Assembly: GCF_036084755.1 (NCBI RefSeq)
Contig: NZ_CP107968.1
Span: forward strand, 1,488,001-1,552,000
Direction of reading: 5' to 3'
Source: Streptomyces sp. NBC_00370
GTDB lineage: Bacteria > Actinomycetota > Actinomycetes > Streptomycetales > Streptomycetaceae
DNA length: 64,000 nucleotides
Below, in pieces: positions 9,902 to 18,500 of the stretch. Positions within the stretch are counted from its first letter, which is position 1. Every line of letters starts with the position of its first letter. Both the position numbers and the translations under genes were made by a program. The notes beneath the pieces were generated by a model, which had not been told where the DNA came from, did no database searches, and saw nothing but the letters and a program-made list of their open reading frames with translations.

Positions 9902-9929
9902 TACGATGCGGGGCGGCTCGCGAAGGCGG

Positions 9930-10775
9930 TCAGGCGTCGCGTGTGCGGAAGACACCGAAGGCGGCGACCAGGAGCACCACGACGGACAGCACCAGCAGTC
10001 CGAGGCCGGCCCCGGGACCGAGTGAGCCGCCCGAGGGGTTGATCTCCATCACGTGTTCCGCGGCGCTGGGGGGCCACCACTTCTGCGTTCTGTCCCGCCA
10101 CACCTCGGGCAGGGCGCTGGTCACCGCAGGCACGACGAGGGTCGCTCCGGTGACCAGGACAAGGCCGATCGTCGTCGAGCGTACGAGAGCGCCGAAGGCC
10201 AGGCCGAGCACGCCGACAGCGGCGAGGTAGAGGCCGCAGCCGATCACGGCACGGGGCACGTCCGAGTCGCCGAGGGAGACGTACGGCACCTGACGGGCCG
10301 ACAGGACGGCCTGGCCGGCGAAGAACGTGAGGAACGCGATCACCTGCCCGGCCACGACAGCCACAGCCGTGAAGGCCACCGTCTTCGCCGCCAGCAGCCG
10401 GCCGCGCCTGGGCACCGAGGTCAGGCTGGTGCGGATGGTTCCCGTCGCGTACTCGGAAGCGAACACACTGACGCCCACGGAGCCGAGGGCGAGTTGGGCG
10501 AAGATGTAGCTGCCGGTGCTGGTCGCCACCGGGTCGAAGTCCCGCTGTACGGCGGCGGAGGCGTCCAGGTAGTCGCGCGCCCCGGCCGCCGTGAAGAGCA
10601 GGCCGAAGCCGACACCGAGCACGAGCGCCAGCAGCAGGGTGAACGTGGTGGAGCGGACGGTGAACAGCTTGGCCCACTCGGACAGCAGCAGTTGTCCCAC
10701 CGTCATCTGCCGCCCCGGTGCGGGACGTTCGCGCGGCGGACGGCTCTGCGACCCGTTCTCCGTGATCGTGGTCAT
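9930..10775 (-). CDS. ABC-2 type transporter permease
   Basis: A 281-residue membrane protein. After a basic cytoplasmic N-terminus ending LLSEWAKLFTVRST it has about six hydrophobic segments, the last ending VVVLLVAAFGVFRTRDA. The EWxKLxTVRS entry and the SEYATGTIRTSLTSVPRR loop are typical of ABC-2 permeases that pair with a DrrA-like ATPase. Its ATG overlaps the stop of the ATPase gene by four bases, so the two are translationally coupled. The half-transporter probably exports a small molecule or confers self-resistance; the substrate is unknown. Confidence 0.9.
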   Translation of the reverse strand: MTTITENGSQSRPPRERPAPGRQMTVGQLLLSEWAKLFTVRSTTFTLLLALVLGVGFGLLFTAAGARDYLDASAAVQRDFDPVATSTGSYIFAQLALGSVGVSVFASEYATGTIRTSLTSVPRRGRLLAAKTVAFTAVAVVAGQVIAFLTFFAGQAVLSARQVPYVSLGDSDVPRAVIGCGLYLAAVGVLGLAFGALVRSTTIGLVLVTGATLVVPAVTSALPEVWRDRTQKWWPPSAAEHVMEINPSGGSLGPGAGLGLLVLSVVVLLVAAFGVFRTRDA

Positions 10776-11689
10776 CCCAGGTCCCCCTCGCGGGCCGTGT
10801 ACTCGACACTGCTGTGGGTGAGCGCCATGAATGCCTCTTCCAACGAGGTCTTCTGCGGGGTCAGTTCGACGAGGGGTACGGCGTCGGCGGCGGCCAGCTC
10901 GCCGATGACGGCGCTGTCCAGACCCGAGACGACGAGCGCCCCGGTGCCGTCCGGCCGGACCGTGGCCCCCGCGTCCGTCAGCCGCCGGCCGAAGTCGTCC
11001 GCACGCGCGGTGCGCACGAAGACCGTCTGCCGGGACTGTTCCTCGATGAACTCCTCCATGGCGACGTCGGCAATCAGCCTGCCCCGCCCGATGATGAGCA
11101 AGTGGTCGGCGGTCAGGGCCATTTCACTCATGAGGTGACTGGAGACGAGGACGGTGCGCCCCTCGGCCGCCAGCTCCCGCATGAGATGCCGCATCCACAG
11201 GACGCCTTCCGGGTCGAGGCCGTTGACGGGTTCGTCGAAGATCAGGACGTCCGGGTCACCCAGCAGGGCGGTGGCGATGCCGAGCCGCTGGCCCATGCCG
11301 AGGGAGAACCGGCCCGCCTTGCGTCGGCCCGCCTTCTCCAGACCGACGAGCGCCAGTACCTCGTCGACACGCCGCCGCGGGATCCCGTTGCTCAGCGCCT
11401 GGCACAGCAGATGGTCACGGGCGCTGCGCTGCGGGTGCACCGCCTTCGCTTCGAGCAGGGCGCCCACCGTGCGCATCGGCGAGGGAAGCCGGGCGAAGGG
11501 CAGGCCTGCGACCGTCACCGTGCCGGAAGTGGGCGCGTCCAGACCGAGGATGAGCCGCATCGTCGTGGTCTTGCCCGCACCGTTGGGGCCGAGGAAACCG
11601 GTGACCAGTCCCTTGCCGATGCGGAAGGAGAGCCCGTCGACGGCCAGCCTGTTCCCGTAGCGCTTCGTGAGACCTCGCGCTTCGATCAC
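10772..11689 (-). CDS. ABC transporter ATP-binding protein
   Basis: A 305-residue ATPase of the DrrA/BcrA type. Walker A is GPNGAGKTT, the signature is FSLGMGQRL, Walker B is VLIFDEPVNGLDP and the switch histidine is in SSHLMSE. The last 90 residues form the extra C-terminal domain common in drug-export ATPases. The start is GTG 11689, giving VIEARGLTKRYG, the normal family N-terminus; its ribosome site is weak, and the preceding 29-codon frame ends on the same four bases (GTGA). Reading farther upstream in frame adds an Arg-rich tail that looks non-coding. It is coupled to the permease gene and divergent from a two-component system that may control it. Confidence 0.9.
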   Translation of the reverse strand: MIEARGLTKRYGNRLAVDGLSFRIGKGLVTGFLGPNGAGKTTTMRLILGLDAPTSGTVTVAGLPFARLPSPMRTVGALLEAKAVHPQRSARDHLLCQALSNGIPRRRVDEVLALVGLEKAGRRKAGRFSLGMGQRLGIATALLGDPDVLIFDEPVNGLDPEGVLWMRHLMRELAAEGRTVLVSSHLMSEMALTADHLLIIGRGRLIADVAMEEFIEEQSRQTVFVRTARADDFGRRLTDAGATVRPDGTGALVVSGLDSAVIGELAAADAVPLVELTPQKTSLEEAFMALTHSSVEYTAREGDLG

Positions 11690-11775
11690 CGGAGGGCCCC
11701 CCGGGCCGGACGCCCGGTTCCGGCGGCGCCGTAGGCGGCCTCCGCGGTGGCCTGACGCGTGGGTGAAGAGTTCAT
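11686..11775 (-). CDS. Possible 29-residue leader ORF coupled to the ABC ATPase gene
   Basis: ATG 11775 has AGGA 9 bases upstream and opens 29 codons whose TGA overlaps the GTG start of the ATPase gene. The peptide (start MNSSPTRQAT) is unlike any family I know. Because the ATPase start has a poor ribosome site of its own, this frame could supply ribosomes by coupling. It may also be a chance frame. Confidence 0.35.
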   Translation of the reverse strand: MNSSPTRQATAEAAYGAAGTGRPARGALR

Positions 11776-11916
11776 GTCGTACATCCTGCCCGCCCCAGGT
11801 GTACGGCTCCTGCGAGCTTCCTGAGTGGTTCCTGGGAGTCGGTGACAAACCGTCAACCCGCCGGTCGGCGGGGCATATGGTCGGAGGCAGGCCGATCCGT
11901 ACCACGGGGGGAACGT

Positions 11917-12666
11917 ATGGCAGCGGTGACATCGGCCGGGCGGGGACCCGTGCCGCGCGAAGGCGACGGCGAGGGGGTTCTGCTGGTCGTCGAGGACGAG
12001 CCCACGCTCCGCGAACTGCTCGCCGCTTCGCTGCGCTTCGTGGGCTTCCGGGTCGTCTCGGTGGCGACCGGCGAAGAGGCGCTGAGCGCGGTGGCCGCCG
12101 AACGGCCGGACCTGGTCGTGCTCGACGTGATGCTCCCGGGCCTCGACGGCTTCGACGTGGTGCGCAGGCTGCGCGGGGCCGCCGACAGCCGGGCGGCCGA
12201 GCAGGTGCCGGTCGTCTTCCTGACGGCCCGCGACGACCCGGAGGACACCGTCAACGGGCTCGGGATCGGCGCGGACGACTACGTCACCAAGCCGTTCCGG
12301 CTGGAGGAGCTGATCGCCAGAATCAGGTCCATCCTGCGCAGGACCCGTGGCGGGCCCGCCGGGGGCGTACTGACTGTCGCGGACCTCACGCTGGACCCCG
12401 CGACCCACCGGGTCACCCGGGCCGGCGCACCGGTCGACCTGTCCCCCACCGAGTTCAAACTGCTCCGCTACCTGATGGAGCACGCCGACCGCACCCTGTC
12501 CAAGGCGCGGATCCTCGAGGACGTCTGGCACTACGACTTCGACGGCGACCCGAGCATCGTGGAGTCGTACATCAGCTATCTGCGCCGCAAGGTGGAGTGT
12601 GTCGAACCCAAACTGATCCACACGGTGCGCGGCATCGGCTACGTCCTGCGCAGTCCCCGGTCATGA
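11917..12666 (+). CDS. OmpR/PhoB-family response regulator
   Basis: A 249-residue regulator. The receiver domain has the acidic pair in VVEDE, the phospho-acceptor Asp70 in VVLDVMLPG, the Thr of FLTARD and the Lys of YVTKPF. The C-terminal winged helix shows LTLDPATHRV, LSPTEFKLLRYLMEH and the terminal VRGIGYVL. ATG 11917 follows GGGGGGAA at good spacing. The stop overlaps the kinase ATG (ATGA). It is divergent from the ABC exporter genes, so it may well control them in response to a membrane-active compound. Confidence 0.93.
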   Translation: MAAVTSAGRGPVPREGDGEGVLLVVEDEPTLRELLAASLRFVGFRVVSVATGEEALSAVAAERPDLVVLDVMLPGLDGFDVVRRLRGAADSRAAEQVPVVFLTARDDPEDTVNGLGIGADDYVTKPFRLEELIARIRSILRRTRGGPAGGVLTVADLTLDPATHRVTRAGAPVDLSPTEFKLLRYLMEHADRTLSKARILEDVWHYDFDGDPSIVESYISYLRRKVECVEPKLIHTVRGIGYVLRSPRS

Positions 12667-14183
12667 GCCTGCCGCGCGGGCGCGTGACAGCAGGGCTCTC
12701 GCTGAGGACCCGGCTCCTGCTCATCACGACGGCGCTGCTCGCCGTGGGACTGCTGCTCAGCAACATTCTGCTGCTGAACTCGCTGAAGCCCGCGCTGATG
12801 AAGCGAGCGGACGGTCAACTGCGCACCACGGGCCTGCTCATGGCCCAACTCCCACCGTCGCTCGCGGCGACCCTCGCGCTCACCACGGATGGCGCGGCGG
12901 AGCCGGGCGCCGATCTCCTCGGCGACCTCTATCCGGCGCGGGTGCTGCCCGACGGCCGCACCGAACGTATCGGCGGGACGCAAGCGCCGACCGGAGCCAC
13001 CGCGACGCCCCGGCTCCCGAAGCTCGACGCGACCGCTCTGCGGGAGCGGCGCCTGAAGCCGTTCACCACCGGCGGAACCACCGACGGCACCGCCGGCGAC
13101 GGTGACTGGCGGGTGCTCGTCCTGCCCACGGCCGAGGGCGGGGACATGGTGCTCGCCGGATCGCTGGACAATGTGAACGCGACCGTCGAGGACGTACGGG
13201 GCAACAGCGTCGCCCTCGGCAGCGCCTTGCTGATCGCCCTGGCTCTCGTGGCACTGGTCGCGATCCGCGCGGGTCTGCGCCCCCTGCACAGGATCGAGGA
13301 GACCGCCGCGGCCATCGTCGGCGGCGATCTGTCCCGCCGGGTCCCCGGGTCCGCGTCGGAGAAGACCGAGGTCGGCAGATTGAGCACGGCGCTCAACGGC
13401 ATGCTGGAGCGCATCGAGTCCGCCGCACTCGCCCGTATCGACTCGGAGGCCAGGATGCGCAGATTCGTCGCCGACGCCGGCCACGAGCTGCGGACACCGC
13501 TCGCCGGCATCAGCGGGTACGCCGAGCTGTACCGGATGGGCGCGCTGCCGGAGCGGGCCGACGTGGACCGCACCATGGACCGCATCGAGCGTGAGGCCGC
13601 GCGCCTGACACGTCTCGCGGAAGACCTCCTGCTGCTGGCGCAGTTGGACGAGCACGCGGTCGCCGGGACCCCGGTCCTGCGCAGCGCTCCGATGGATCTG
13701 CGGGCGGTCGCCGTGGACGCCCTGCTCGACCTGCGCGCGCTGGATCCGGCGCGCGAGGTGACGCTCACCGGCCCTGACGGGACGTCCGTGGGCCCGGCGC
13801 CGGTGCTGGGGGACGAGGCGCGGCTACGACAGGTCGTGACCAACCTCGTGGGGAACGCCGTCGCCCACACGCCGCCGGGCTCGCCGGTCAGGATCGGCGT
13901 CGGCAGCGTCACGGGGGCAGGTGGGACGGCGAGCGTCCTGGAGGTCGCCGACCGGGGGCCCGGCATCACCGACGAGCACGCGAAGCGTATCTTCCGGCGG
14001 TTCTACCGGGCCGACGGTGCGCGCAACAGGTCCGAGGCGCGTACGACGTCGGGAGCGGGCCTCGGACTCGCCATCGCCCACTCGCTCGTGTCGGCGCACG
14101 GGGGTTGCCTGACCCTGCGCAGTACGCCCGGGGAGGGAGCGACCTTCCGGATCCGGCTGCCGTTCGCCGAGGAAGGGCCCTGA
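12663..14183 (+). CDS. Sensor histidine kinase
   Basis: A 506-residue membrane kinase. There is one transmembrane helix at about 14-37 and a second near 182-203, which enclose an extracytoplasmic sensor of about 145 residues with a Thr/Gly-rich insertion. HAMP follows, then the H box FVADAGHELRTPL (His about 274), the N box NLVGNAVAHT, and the ATP-lid motifs VADRGPGI and GAGLGLAI. The architecture is that of cell-envelope or antibiotic sensors partnered with OmpR regulators. The ATG overlaps the stop of the response-regulator gene, so both come from one mRNA. Confidence 0.93.
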   Translation: MSLPRGRVTAGLSLRTRLLLITTALLAVGLLLSNILLLNSLKPALMKRADGQLRTTGLLMAQLPPSLAATLALTTDGAAEPGADLLGDLYPARVLPDGRTERIGGTQAPTGATATPRLPKLDATALRERRLKPFTTGGTTDGTAGDGDWRVLVLPTAEGGDMVLAGSLDNVNATVEDVRGNSVALGSALLIALALVALVAIRAGLRPLHRIEETAAAIVGGDLSRRVPGSASEKTEVGRLSTALNGMLERIESAALARIDSEARMRRFVADAGHELRTPLAGISGYAELYRMGALPERADVDRTMDRIEREAARLTRLAEDLLLLAQLDEHAVAGTPVLRSAPMDLRAVAVDALLDLRALDPAREVTLTGPDGTSVGPAPVLGDEARLRQVVTNLVGNAVAHTPPGSPVRIGVGSVTGAGGTASVLEVADRGPGITDEHAKRIFRRFYRADGARNRSEARTTSGAGLGLAIAHSLVSAHGGCLTLRSTPGEGATFRIRLPFAEEGP

Positions 14184-14189
14184 CACGGC

Positions 14190-14221
14190 AGGACCCCCGG
14201 GCGAGGTGCACCAGGGGGCCT
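14190..14221. terminator. Probable terminator between histidine kinase and MFS genes
   Basis: A short dyad, AGG(A)CCCCC against GGGGGCCT, with one bulged A and a 15-base loop. It sits between the stops of two convergent genes 59 bases apart. The stem is weak, but the position is right. Confidence 0.45.
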
Positions 14222-14241
14222 GACGCCGCGCTCCTCCCGCC

Positions 14242-15927
14242 CTAGGCGCGGGCCGAGTCGGTGTCCGGCGCCGAGCCGGCACGCGCGTCGGCATCCGTGA
14301 CCGTGTCCGTATCCGTATCCGTACGTGTGTCCGTGTCCGGAGCGGCGTCCGGGCCACCGGCGTCCTTCGCCGACGTCTCGTTGGTGTCGCGCAGCGGCAC
14401 CTCGCGGATGAACCACGCCACAGCGAAGGTCAGGACTCCCACCACGGCGCCGCCGATCGCGACGACATGCAGCCCGTTGGTCACCGCGTCGCCGAAGGCG
14501 TCCTGGACCGTCTGCGGCAGCTTGCGCAGCAGCTCCGGCGTCAGGTCCCCGGACGCGCCGCCGCCCTTGCCCGTACCGCCGGGTCCGAGCCGGTCGGCGA
14601 GGGTGTCCTCCAGGCGGTTGCTGAACAGGGAACCCAGCAGCGCCACGCCGAGCGAGCCGCCGATGAGACGGGCGAGGGTGTTCGCGCCGGTGCCCGCCCC
14701 CATGTCCCGGATCTCCACACTGTTCATGGTGATCACCACGGTGTTCTGGACGAGACAGCCCACACCGAGGCCGATCACCGCGGTGAGCAGCGAGCCGACG
14801 AGGGTGTTGGTGCCTGCGTCGAGCACCAGCAGGAGCAGCATGCCGACGGTGACCAGCGCACCGCCGAGGATCGGGTAGATCCGGTACTTGCCGGTCTTGG
14901 TGACCAGGATGGCGGCGACGACCATCATGTCGACCATGCCCAGCATCATCGGGATGAGCAGCAGACCGCCGGTGGTCGACGAGACGCCGCGGGCGTACTG
15001 GGTGTACTGGGGAAGGAAGTTGGTCGCGGTGAACATGGCCGCGCCGCCGAAGAACGACAGCGCCTGGGCGATGATGAAGTTGCGGTCGCGGAACATGCGC
15101 GGCGGCATGAGCGGTTCCGCCACCCGCCGTTGGACGTAGCCGAAGGCGATCAGGGCGGCCACGGAGACGACGGCGAGACCGATGATCTGCGCCGAGGCCC
15201 AGCCGTACTCCGAGCCGGCCCAGCTCGTCAGCAGGGTGAGGGCGACGATGCCGGCCGTCAGGAGTCCGGTGCCCAGGTAGTCGATCTTCGCGCGGACGGT
15301 CGGCGCCGCGGTGTGGATGAACAGGCCGGTGGCCAGCAGCGCCAGGGCGCCGATCGGGATGTTGACGTAGAACACCCAGCGCCAGCCGAAGTTGTCGGTG
15401 AGGAAGCCGCCGACGAGCGGGCCGCCCACGAAGGCGGTCGGCATCATGACGGCCATCATGGCCTGGATCCTGCCGCTCTTGCGCGGCGGCACCAGTTCAC
15501 CGATGATCGCCTGCGCGCCGACCATCAGTCCGCCGCCGCCGAGTCCTTGCAGCGCGCGGAAGCCGATGAGCTGGCCCATGTCCTGGGCCAGTCCAGACAG
15601 GACGGAGCCCGCGAGGAAGAGCACGATCGACAGCAGGAAGACGCGCTTGCGGCCGTAGAGGTCGCCGAGCTTTCCCCAGATCGCCGTGGTCGCGGCCGTC
15701 GCCAGCAGGTAGGCGGTGACCACCCAGGAGAGATGGTCGAGGCCGCCCAGGTCACCGACGATCGTGGGCAGCGAGGTGGCGATGATCAGGCTGTCGAGCA
15801 TGGCGAGGAACATGCCGAGCATCAGCCCGCCGATGCCGAGCCAGAAGAAGCGCGCGAGTACGACGTCGTCTGCGCCGCCCGTACCGGACGGCCCCTTCCC
15901 CAACTCCACGGTTCCCGTCTCCGACAT
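14242..15927 (-). CDS. MFS drug exporter, DHA2 (EmrB/QacA) family, 14 TM helices
   Basis: A 561-residue transporter. The first helix has MFLAMLDSLIIATSLPTI and the A-loop motif GKLGDLYGRKRVF; motif C, GGPLVGGF, is in helix 5. I count 14 hydrophobic segments. Proton-driven exporters of this type often provide export or self-resistance in polyketide clusters. The last 45 residues are a hydrophilic Asp/Thr repeat tail encoded by near-identical hexamers (about 14250-14345). GGGGAAG precedes ATG 15927. CCCCT repeats lie about 330 bases upstream, so cluster-specific control is possible. Confidence 0.93.
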   Translation of the reverse strand: MSETGTVELGKGPSGTGGADDVVLARFFWLGIGGLMLGMFLAMLDSLIIATSLPTIVGDLGGLDHLSWVVTAYLLATAATTAIWGKLGDLYGRKRVFLLSIVLFLAGSVLSGLAQDMGQLIGFRALQGLGGGGLMVGAQAIIGELVPPRKSGRIQAMMAVMMPTAFVGGPLVGGFLTDNFGWRWVFYVNIPIGALALLATGLFIHTAAPTVRAKIDYLGTGLLTAGIVALTLLTSWAGSEYGWASAQIIGLAVVSVAALIAFGYVQRRVAEPLMPPRMFRDRNFIIAQALSFFGGAAMFTATNFLPQYTQYARGVSSTTGGLLLIPMMLGMVDMMVVAAILVTKTGKYRIYPILGGALVTVGMLLLLVLDAGTNTLVGSLLTAVIGLGVGCLVQNTVVITMNSVEIRDMGAGTGANTLARLIGGSLGVALLGSLFSNRLEDTLADRLGPGGTGKGGGASGDLTPELLRKLPQTVQDAFGDAVTNGLHVVAIGGAVVGVLTFAVAWFIREVPLRDTNETSAKDAGGPDAAPDTDTRTDTDTDTVTDADARAGSAPDTDSARA

Positions 15928-16351
15928 GGTTCTTCCCCTTCAAGCGTGCTGCCCGGCTGCTCCGTCGACCGGCAGTACCGGCCCTCCCGCACCCGCCGCG
16001 CGCTACCGCGGCGAGCTTGCTCTCAGCCTGCCCGCGGGGCCCCTGCCGCGCCCACGACGTTTGTCACCGGTGTGCCACGACGGGTGTCACAGGCAGGCGG
16101 CGGGGCCGGGGAACGGCGGGGTCTCGTGGACAGCGCACCGTCCGCTCGGAACGGGGGTCCAGGCGGACGGTGCGGCTCAGCGGCCGGCGAGGCGCCTTGC
16201 GGGCGCCCGGCCGTACCGCCCGTAGGCTGACACGCGCGGTCAGCGTGGAGTAACCCCTTAAACCCCCCTATTGCGGCGGCATCACGGCGACGAAGAGGGC
16301 CGTGGCTCGCCCGTGGTCCTGGCCGCCGCCGCCGCGGCGGTCCGGGAGATC
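15928..16351. other. Intergenic region upstream of the MFS gene
   Basis: About 420 bases with no supported gene. A minus-strand frame runs through it from the GH97 remnant, but its proline/arginine-rich translation looks non-coding. It holds the CCCCT repeats at 16252-16275 and presumably the MFS promoter. Confidence 0.6.
16252..16275 (-). promoter_or_regulatory. CCCCT repeat cluster D
   Basis: CCCCT copies start at 16254 and 16265, 11 bases apart. The 24-base block matches 20 of 24 bases of the one at 9878-9901, including an identical 13-base end (CCCCCCTATTGCG). The next gene in the AGGGG reading direction is the MFS exporter. Confidence 0.5.
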
Positions 16352-16811
16352 TCAGGCCTTGTGGGCGACGGCCGCGAAGCCGCCGTCGGCCGGGATGTCC
16401 ACCGTCAGGGTGTCCTGGGCCGTCACCTCGTGGCTCTCCCGCACCAGCCCGTCCGGGCCCGTCCCTGACCACGTCGACGGTGTACGTGCCGTCCCCCAGG
16501 AACGTGAGCGGCACCTCTTCGGTGCGGGCGTCGCCCGCGGTGACACTGCCCAGGAACCACCGGTCGCCGTCGCGGCGGGCGATGGTGGTCTCCTTGCCCG
16601 GGTCGCCGGACACCAGCCGCGTCTCGTCCCAGGCCGTGGGCACGTCCGCGAGGAACCTCTCCAGCTCCGGGCGCTTGCGGTACTCGTCGAGCGAGCCGGC
16701 GAAGTTCTGGAAGCCGGACTCGTAGACCACCGAGAGCGCCGGCTCCGCGGCGTCGGACACCGGGATCTTGCCGGTCTGGAGGTCCATCGGGGTGAAGTCC
16801 ATCGAACACGA
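16352..16811 (-). pseudogene. Remnant of a glycoside hydrolase family 97 C-terminus, frameshifted
   Basis: The conceptual protein starts at MDFTPMDLQTG and runs through LSVVYESGFQNFAGS, DVPTAWDETRLVSGDPG, ARRDGDRWFLGSVTAGDARTEEVP and FLGDGTYTVDVVRDG, the end of the barrel plus C-terminal domain of GH97 enzymes. An extra base in the GGGCCCGG run near 16454-16460 shifts the frame; the end (GPDGLVRESHEV...GGFAAVAHKA) is in the next frame. The N-terminal two thirds are missing. It is a dead fragment, or possibly a sequencing error in an already truncated gene. Confidence 0.72.
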
Positions 16812-16929
16812 TTTCACACGCACTTCAGGGCTGTCTGTAAGGGGCATGACAACGCTGGTTCCGCGCGGCTGCTCCCGTCCATGGTCCAGAATGACGCACG
16901 GAACTTCCCTGCCGAACAGGAGTGTTGAC

Positions 16930-17496
16930 ATGACAGACCTGCCACTCGAAGGCGCGCCGCGAACCGTCGAGGAATGGCGCGGCTACCTGGCCGAGTACGG
17001 CAAGGAGTACGTGGAGGCCAACGAGGACGAGGAGTACTCGTCCCTGACGGCCGAGCAGATCGAGAGCCACTGGCTCGGCGCCGAGCCTGCGGGTGAGCAG
17101 ACCATAGCGGCCCAGGAGCAGCGTCTGGGCATCCAATTCCCGCCCAGCCTGCGGGCGTTCCTGACGGTCACCGACGGCTGGCAGGGGATCGGCGGATGGA
17201 TCGACCGGATCAGCCCGTGCGCCGAGATCGACTGGATGCGGAACACCGGGCCGGGTGACAGCTTCATTCATCTCTACGCCGAAGGGGAAGACCCCGAGGA
17301 CGACACCATCAGCCTCGCCGACTTGTTCCGGCGCGCCCTGCTGGTCGCCGCCGGCGAGGATCTGTGGCTGCTCGATCCCACCGAGACCCAGCCGGACGGT
17401 GAGTGGACCGCCTACGAGTTCACGCCCAAGTACGGGACGGTCGAGGAGTATCCGAGCTTCGCGGAACTGTTCCACGAGAGCAAGGACCAGATATGA
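16930..17496 (+). CDS. SMI1/KNR4 (SUKH) family protein
   Basis: A 188-residue acidic protein. The core matches SMI1/KNR4: IAAQEQRLGIQFPPSLRAFLTVTDGW near residue 57, then the GGW...LYAEGEDP region and a closing ELFHESKD. Many bacterial members are immunity proteins against contact-dependent toxins, others are of unknown role. ATG 16930 has AGGAG 7 bases upstream. No toxin gene is adjacent, so an orphan immunity gene or a housekeeping role is equally possible. Confidence 0.8.
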   Translation: MTDLPLEGAPRTVEEWRGYLAEYGKEYVEANEDEEYSSLTAEQIESHWLGAEPAGEQTIAAQEQRLGIQFPPSLRAFLTVTDGWQGIGGWIDRISPCAEIDWMRNTGPGDSFIHLYAEGEDPEDDTISLADLFRRALLVAAGEDLWLLDPTETQPDGEWTAYEFTPKYGTVEEYPSFAELFHESKDQI

Positions 17497-17545
17497 CAAG
17501 GGATCGCGTTGTCTTCTGTCACCGCATGATGTTCAGTGTTGAGCC

Positions 17546-18358
17546 GTGATCACCAACCGCGCCTTCCGGCGCCTCACGACCGTATTAGCCATCCTCTCGG
17601 CCGTGTTCACCACGGCGGTGAGCGCACCCGTAACGGCCCAGGCCGCTACCGGAGATACCGCCCCGCCCGAATTCGTCGCCCTGCACGACGTGGCACCGTC
17701 CATTCTGCAGGAGATCCGGTACAACACCCCGCACAACTTCACGGGCAGCAGGATCAACGGTTACGAAGAGCCGCTGTGCATCCTCACCGCCCCGGCGGCC
17801 CAGGCGCTGGCGAAGGCGGAGCGGACGTTCCTCGCGCAGGGCTACACCCTCAAGGTGTACGACTGCTACCGGCCGCAGCGCGCCGTCGACAGCTTCGTGA
17901 CCTGGGCCGAGGATCTGGACGACGAGCTGATGAAGGGCGAGTTCTATCCACGGGTGGAGAAGACGGACCTCTTCACCGACGGGTACATCGCGGCCAAGTC
18001 CGGTCACAGCCGGGGAAGTACGGTGGACCTCACCCTGGTGAAGCTGCCCGCGGCCACCACCCGCCCGTACGTGCCGGGCGAGCCCCTTGCCCCCTGTTAC
18101 GCGCCGGCCAAGAAGAGATTCCCGGACAACTCCATCGACATGGGGACGGGATACGACTGCTTCGACACCCTGGCCCACACGCTTGATCCCCGTATCGTCG
18201 GCACGCAACGGGCCAACCGGCTGCAGCTGAAGAACGCCCTGGAATCCCTCGGATTCGTCAATCTCGCCGAGGAATGGTGGCATTTCACCTATTCGCCGGA
18301 AACTTTCCCCTCGGACTACTTCGACTTCCCGGTGTCCCGGGACTCGCTGAGCAATTAA
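17546..18358 (+). CDS. Secreted D-alanyl-D-alanine dipeptidase, VanX-like (M15D)
   Basis: A 270-residue protein with a signal peptide (RAFRRLTTVLAILSAVFTTA..., cleavage near AQAA). Zinc ligands and catalytic residues of the VanX family are present: SGHSRGSTVD (His154, Asp161) and EWWH (Glu243, His246). VanX is cytoplasmic in resistance operons; this copy is exported and has no vanHA neighbours, so I infer a role in peptidoglycan peptide turnover rather than resistance. The start is GTG 17546; two ATGs just upstream are out of frame. The ribosome site is weak. Confidence 0.87.
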   Translation: MITNRAFRRLTTVLAILSAVFTTAVSAPVTAQAATGDTAPPEFVALHDVAPSILQEIRYNTPHNFTGSRINGYEEPLCILTAPAAQALAKAERTFLAQGYTLKVYDCYRPQRAVDSFVTWAEDLDDELMKGEFYPRVEKTDLFTDGYIAAKSGHSRGSTVDLTLVKLPAATTRPYVPGEPLAPCYAPAKKRFPDNSIDMGTGYDCFDTLAHTLDPRIVGTQRANRLQLKNALESLGFVNLAEEWWHFTYSPETFPSDYFDFPVSRDSLSN

Positions 18359-18500
18359 TGCCGGTCCCCGCGAGCTGCCCCGTGGCACCCTGGAACGGAG
18401 CGCCACAGACAGACGAAGGAGCGTGCCCCATGACGTGGTCGACCTAGCCGCCCGCCCGGAGGTTCCGGGGGCACGGGCGGCGGGTTCCGGAAGGAACGAG

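Noticed and set aside
16023..16351. Minus-strand extension of the frame holding the GH97 remnant
   Set aside because: After the frameshift the translation is Pro/Arg/Gly-rich and matches no glycosidase; the real continuation is in the next frame.
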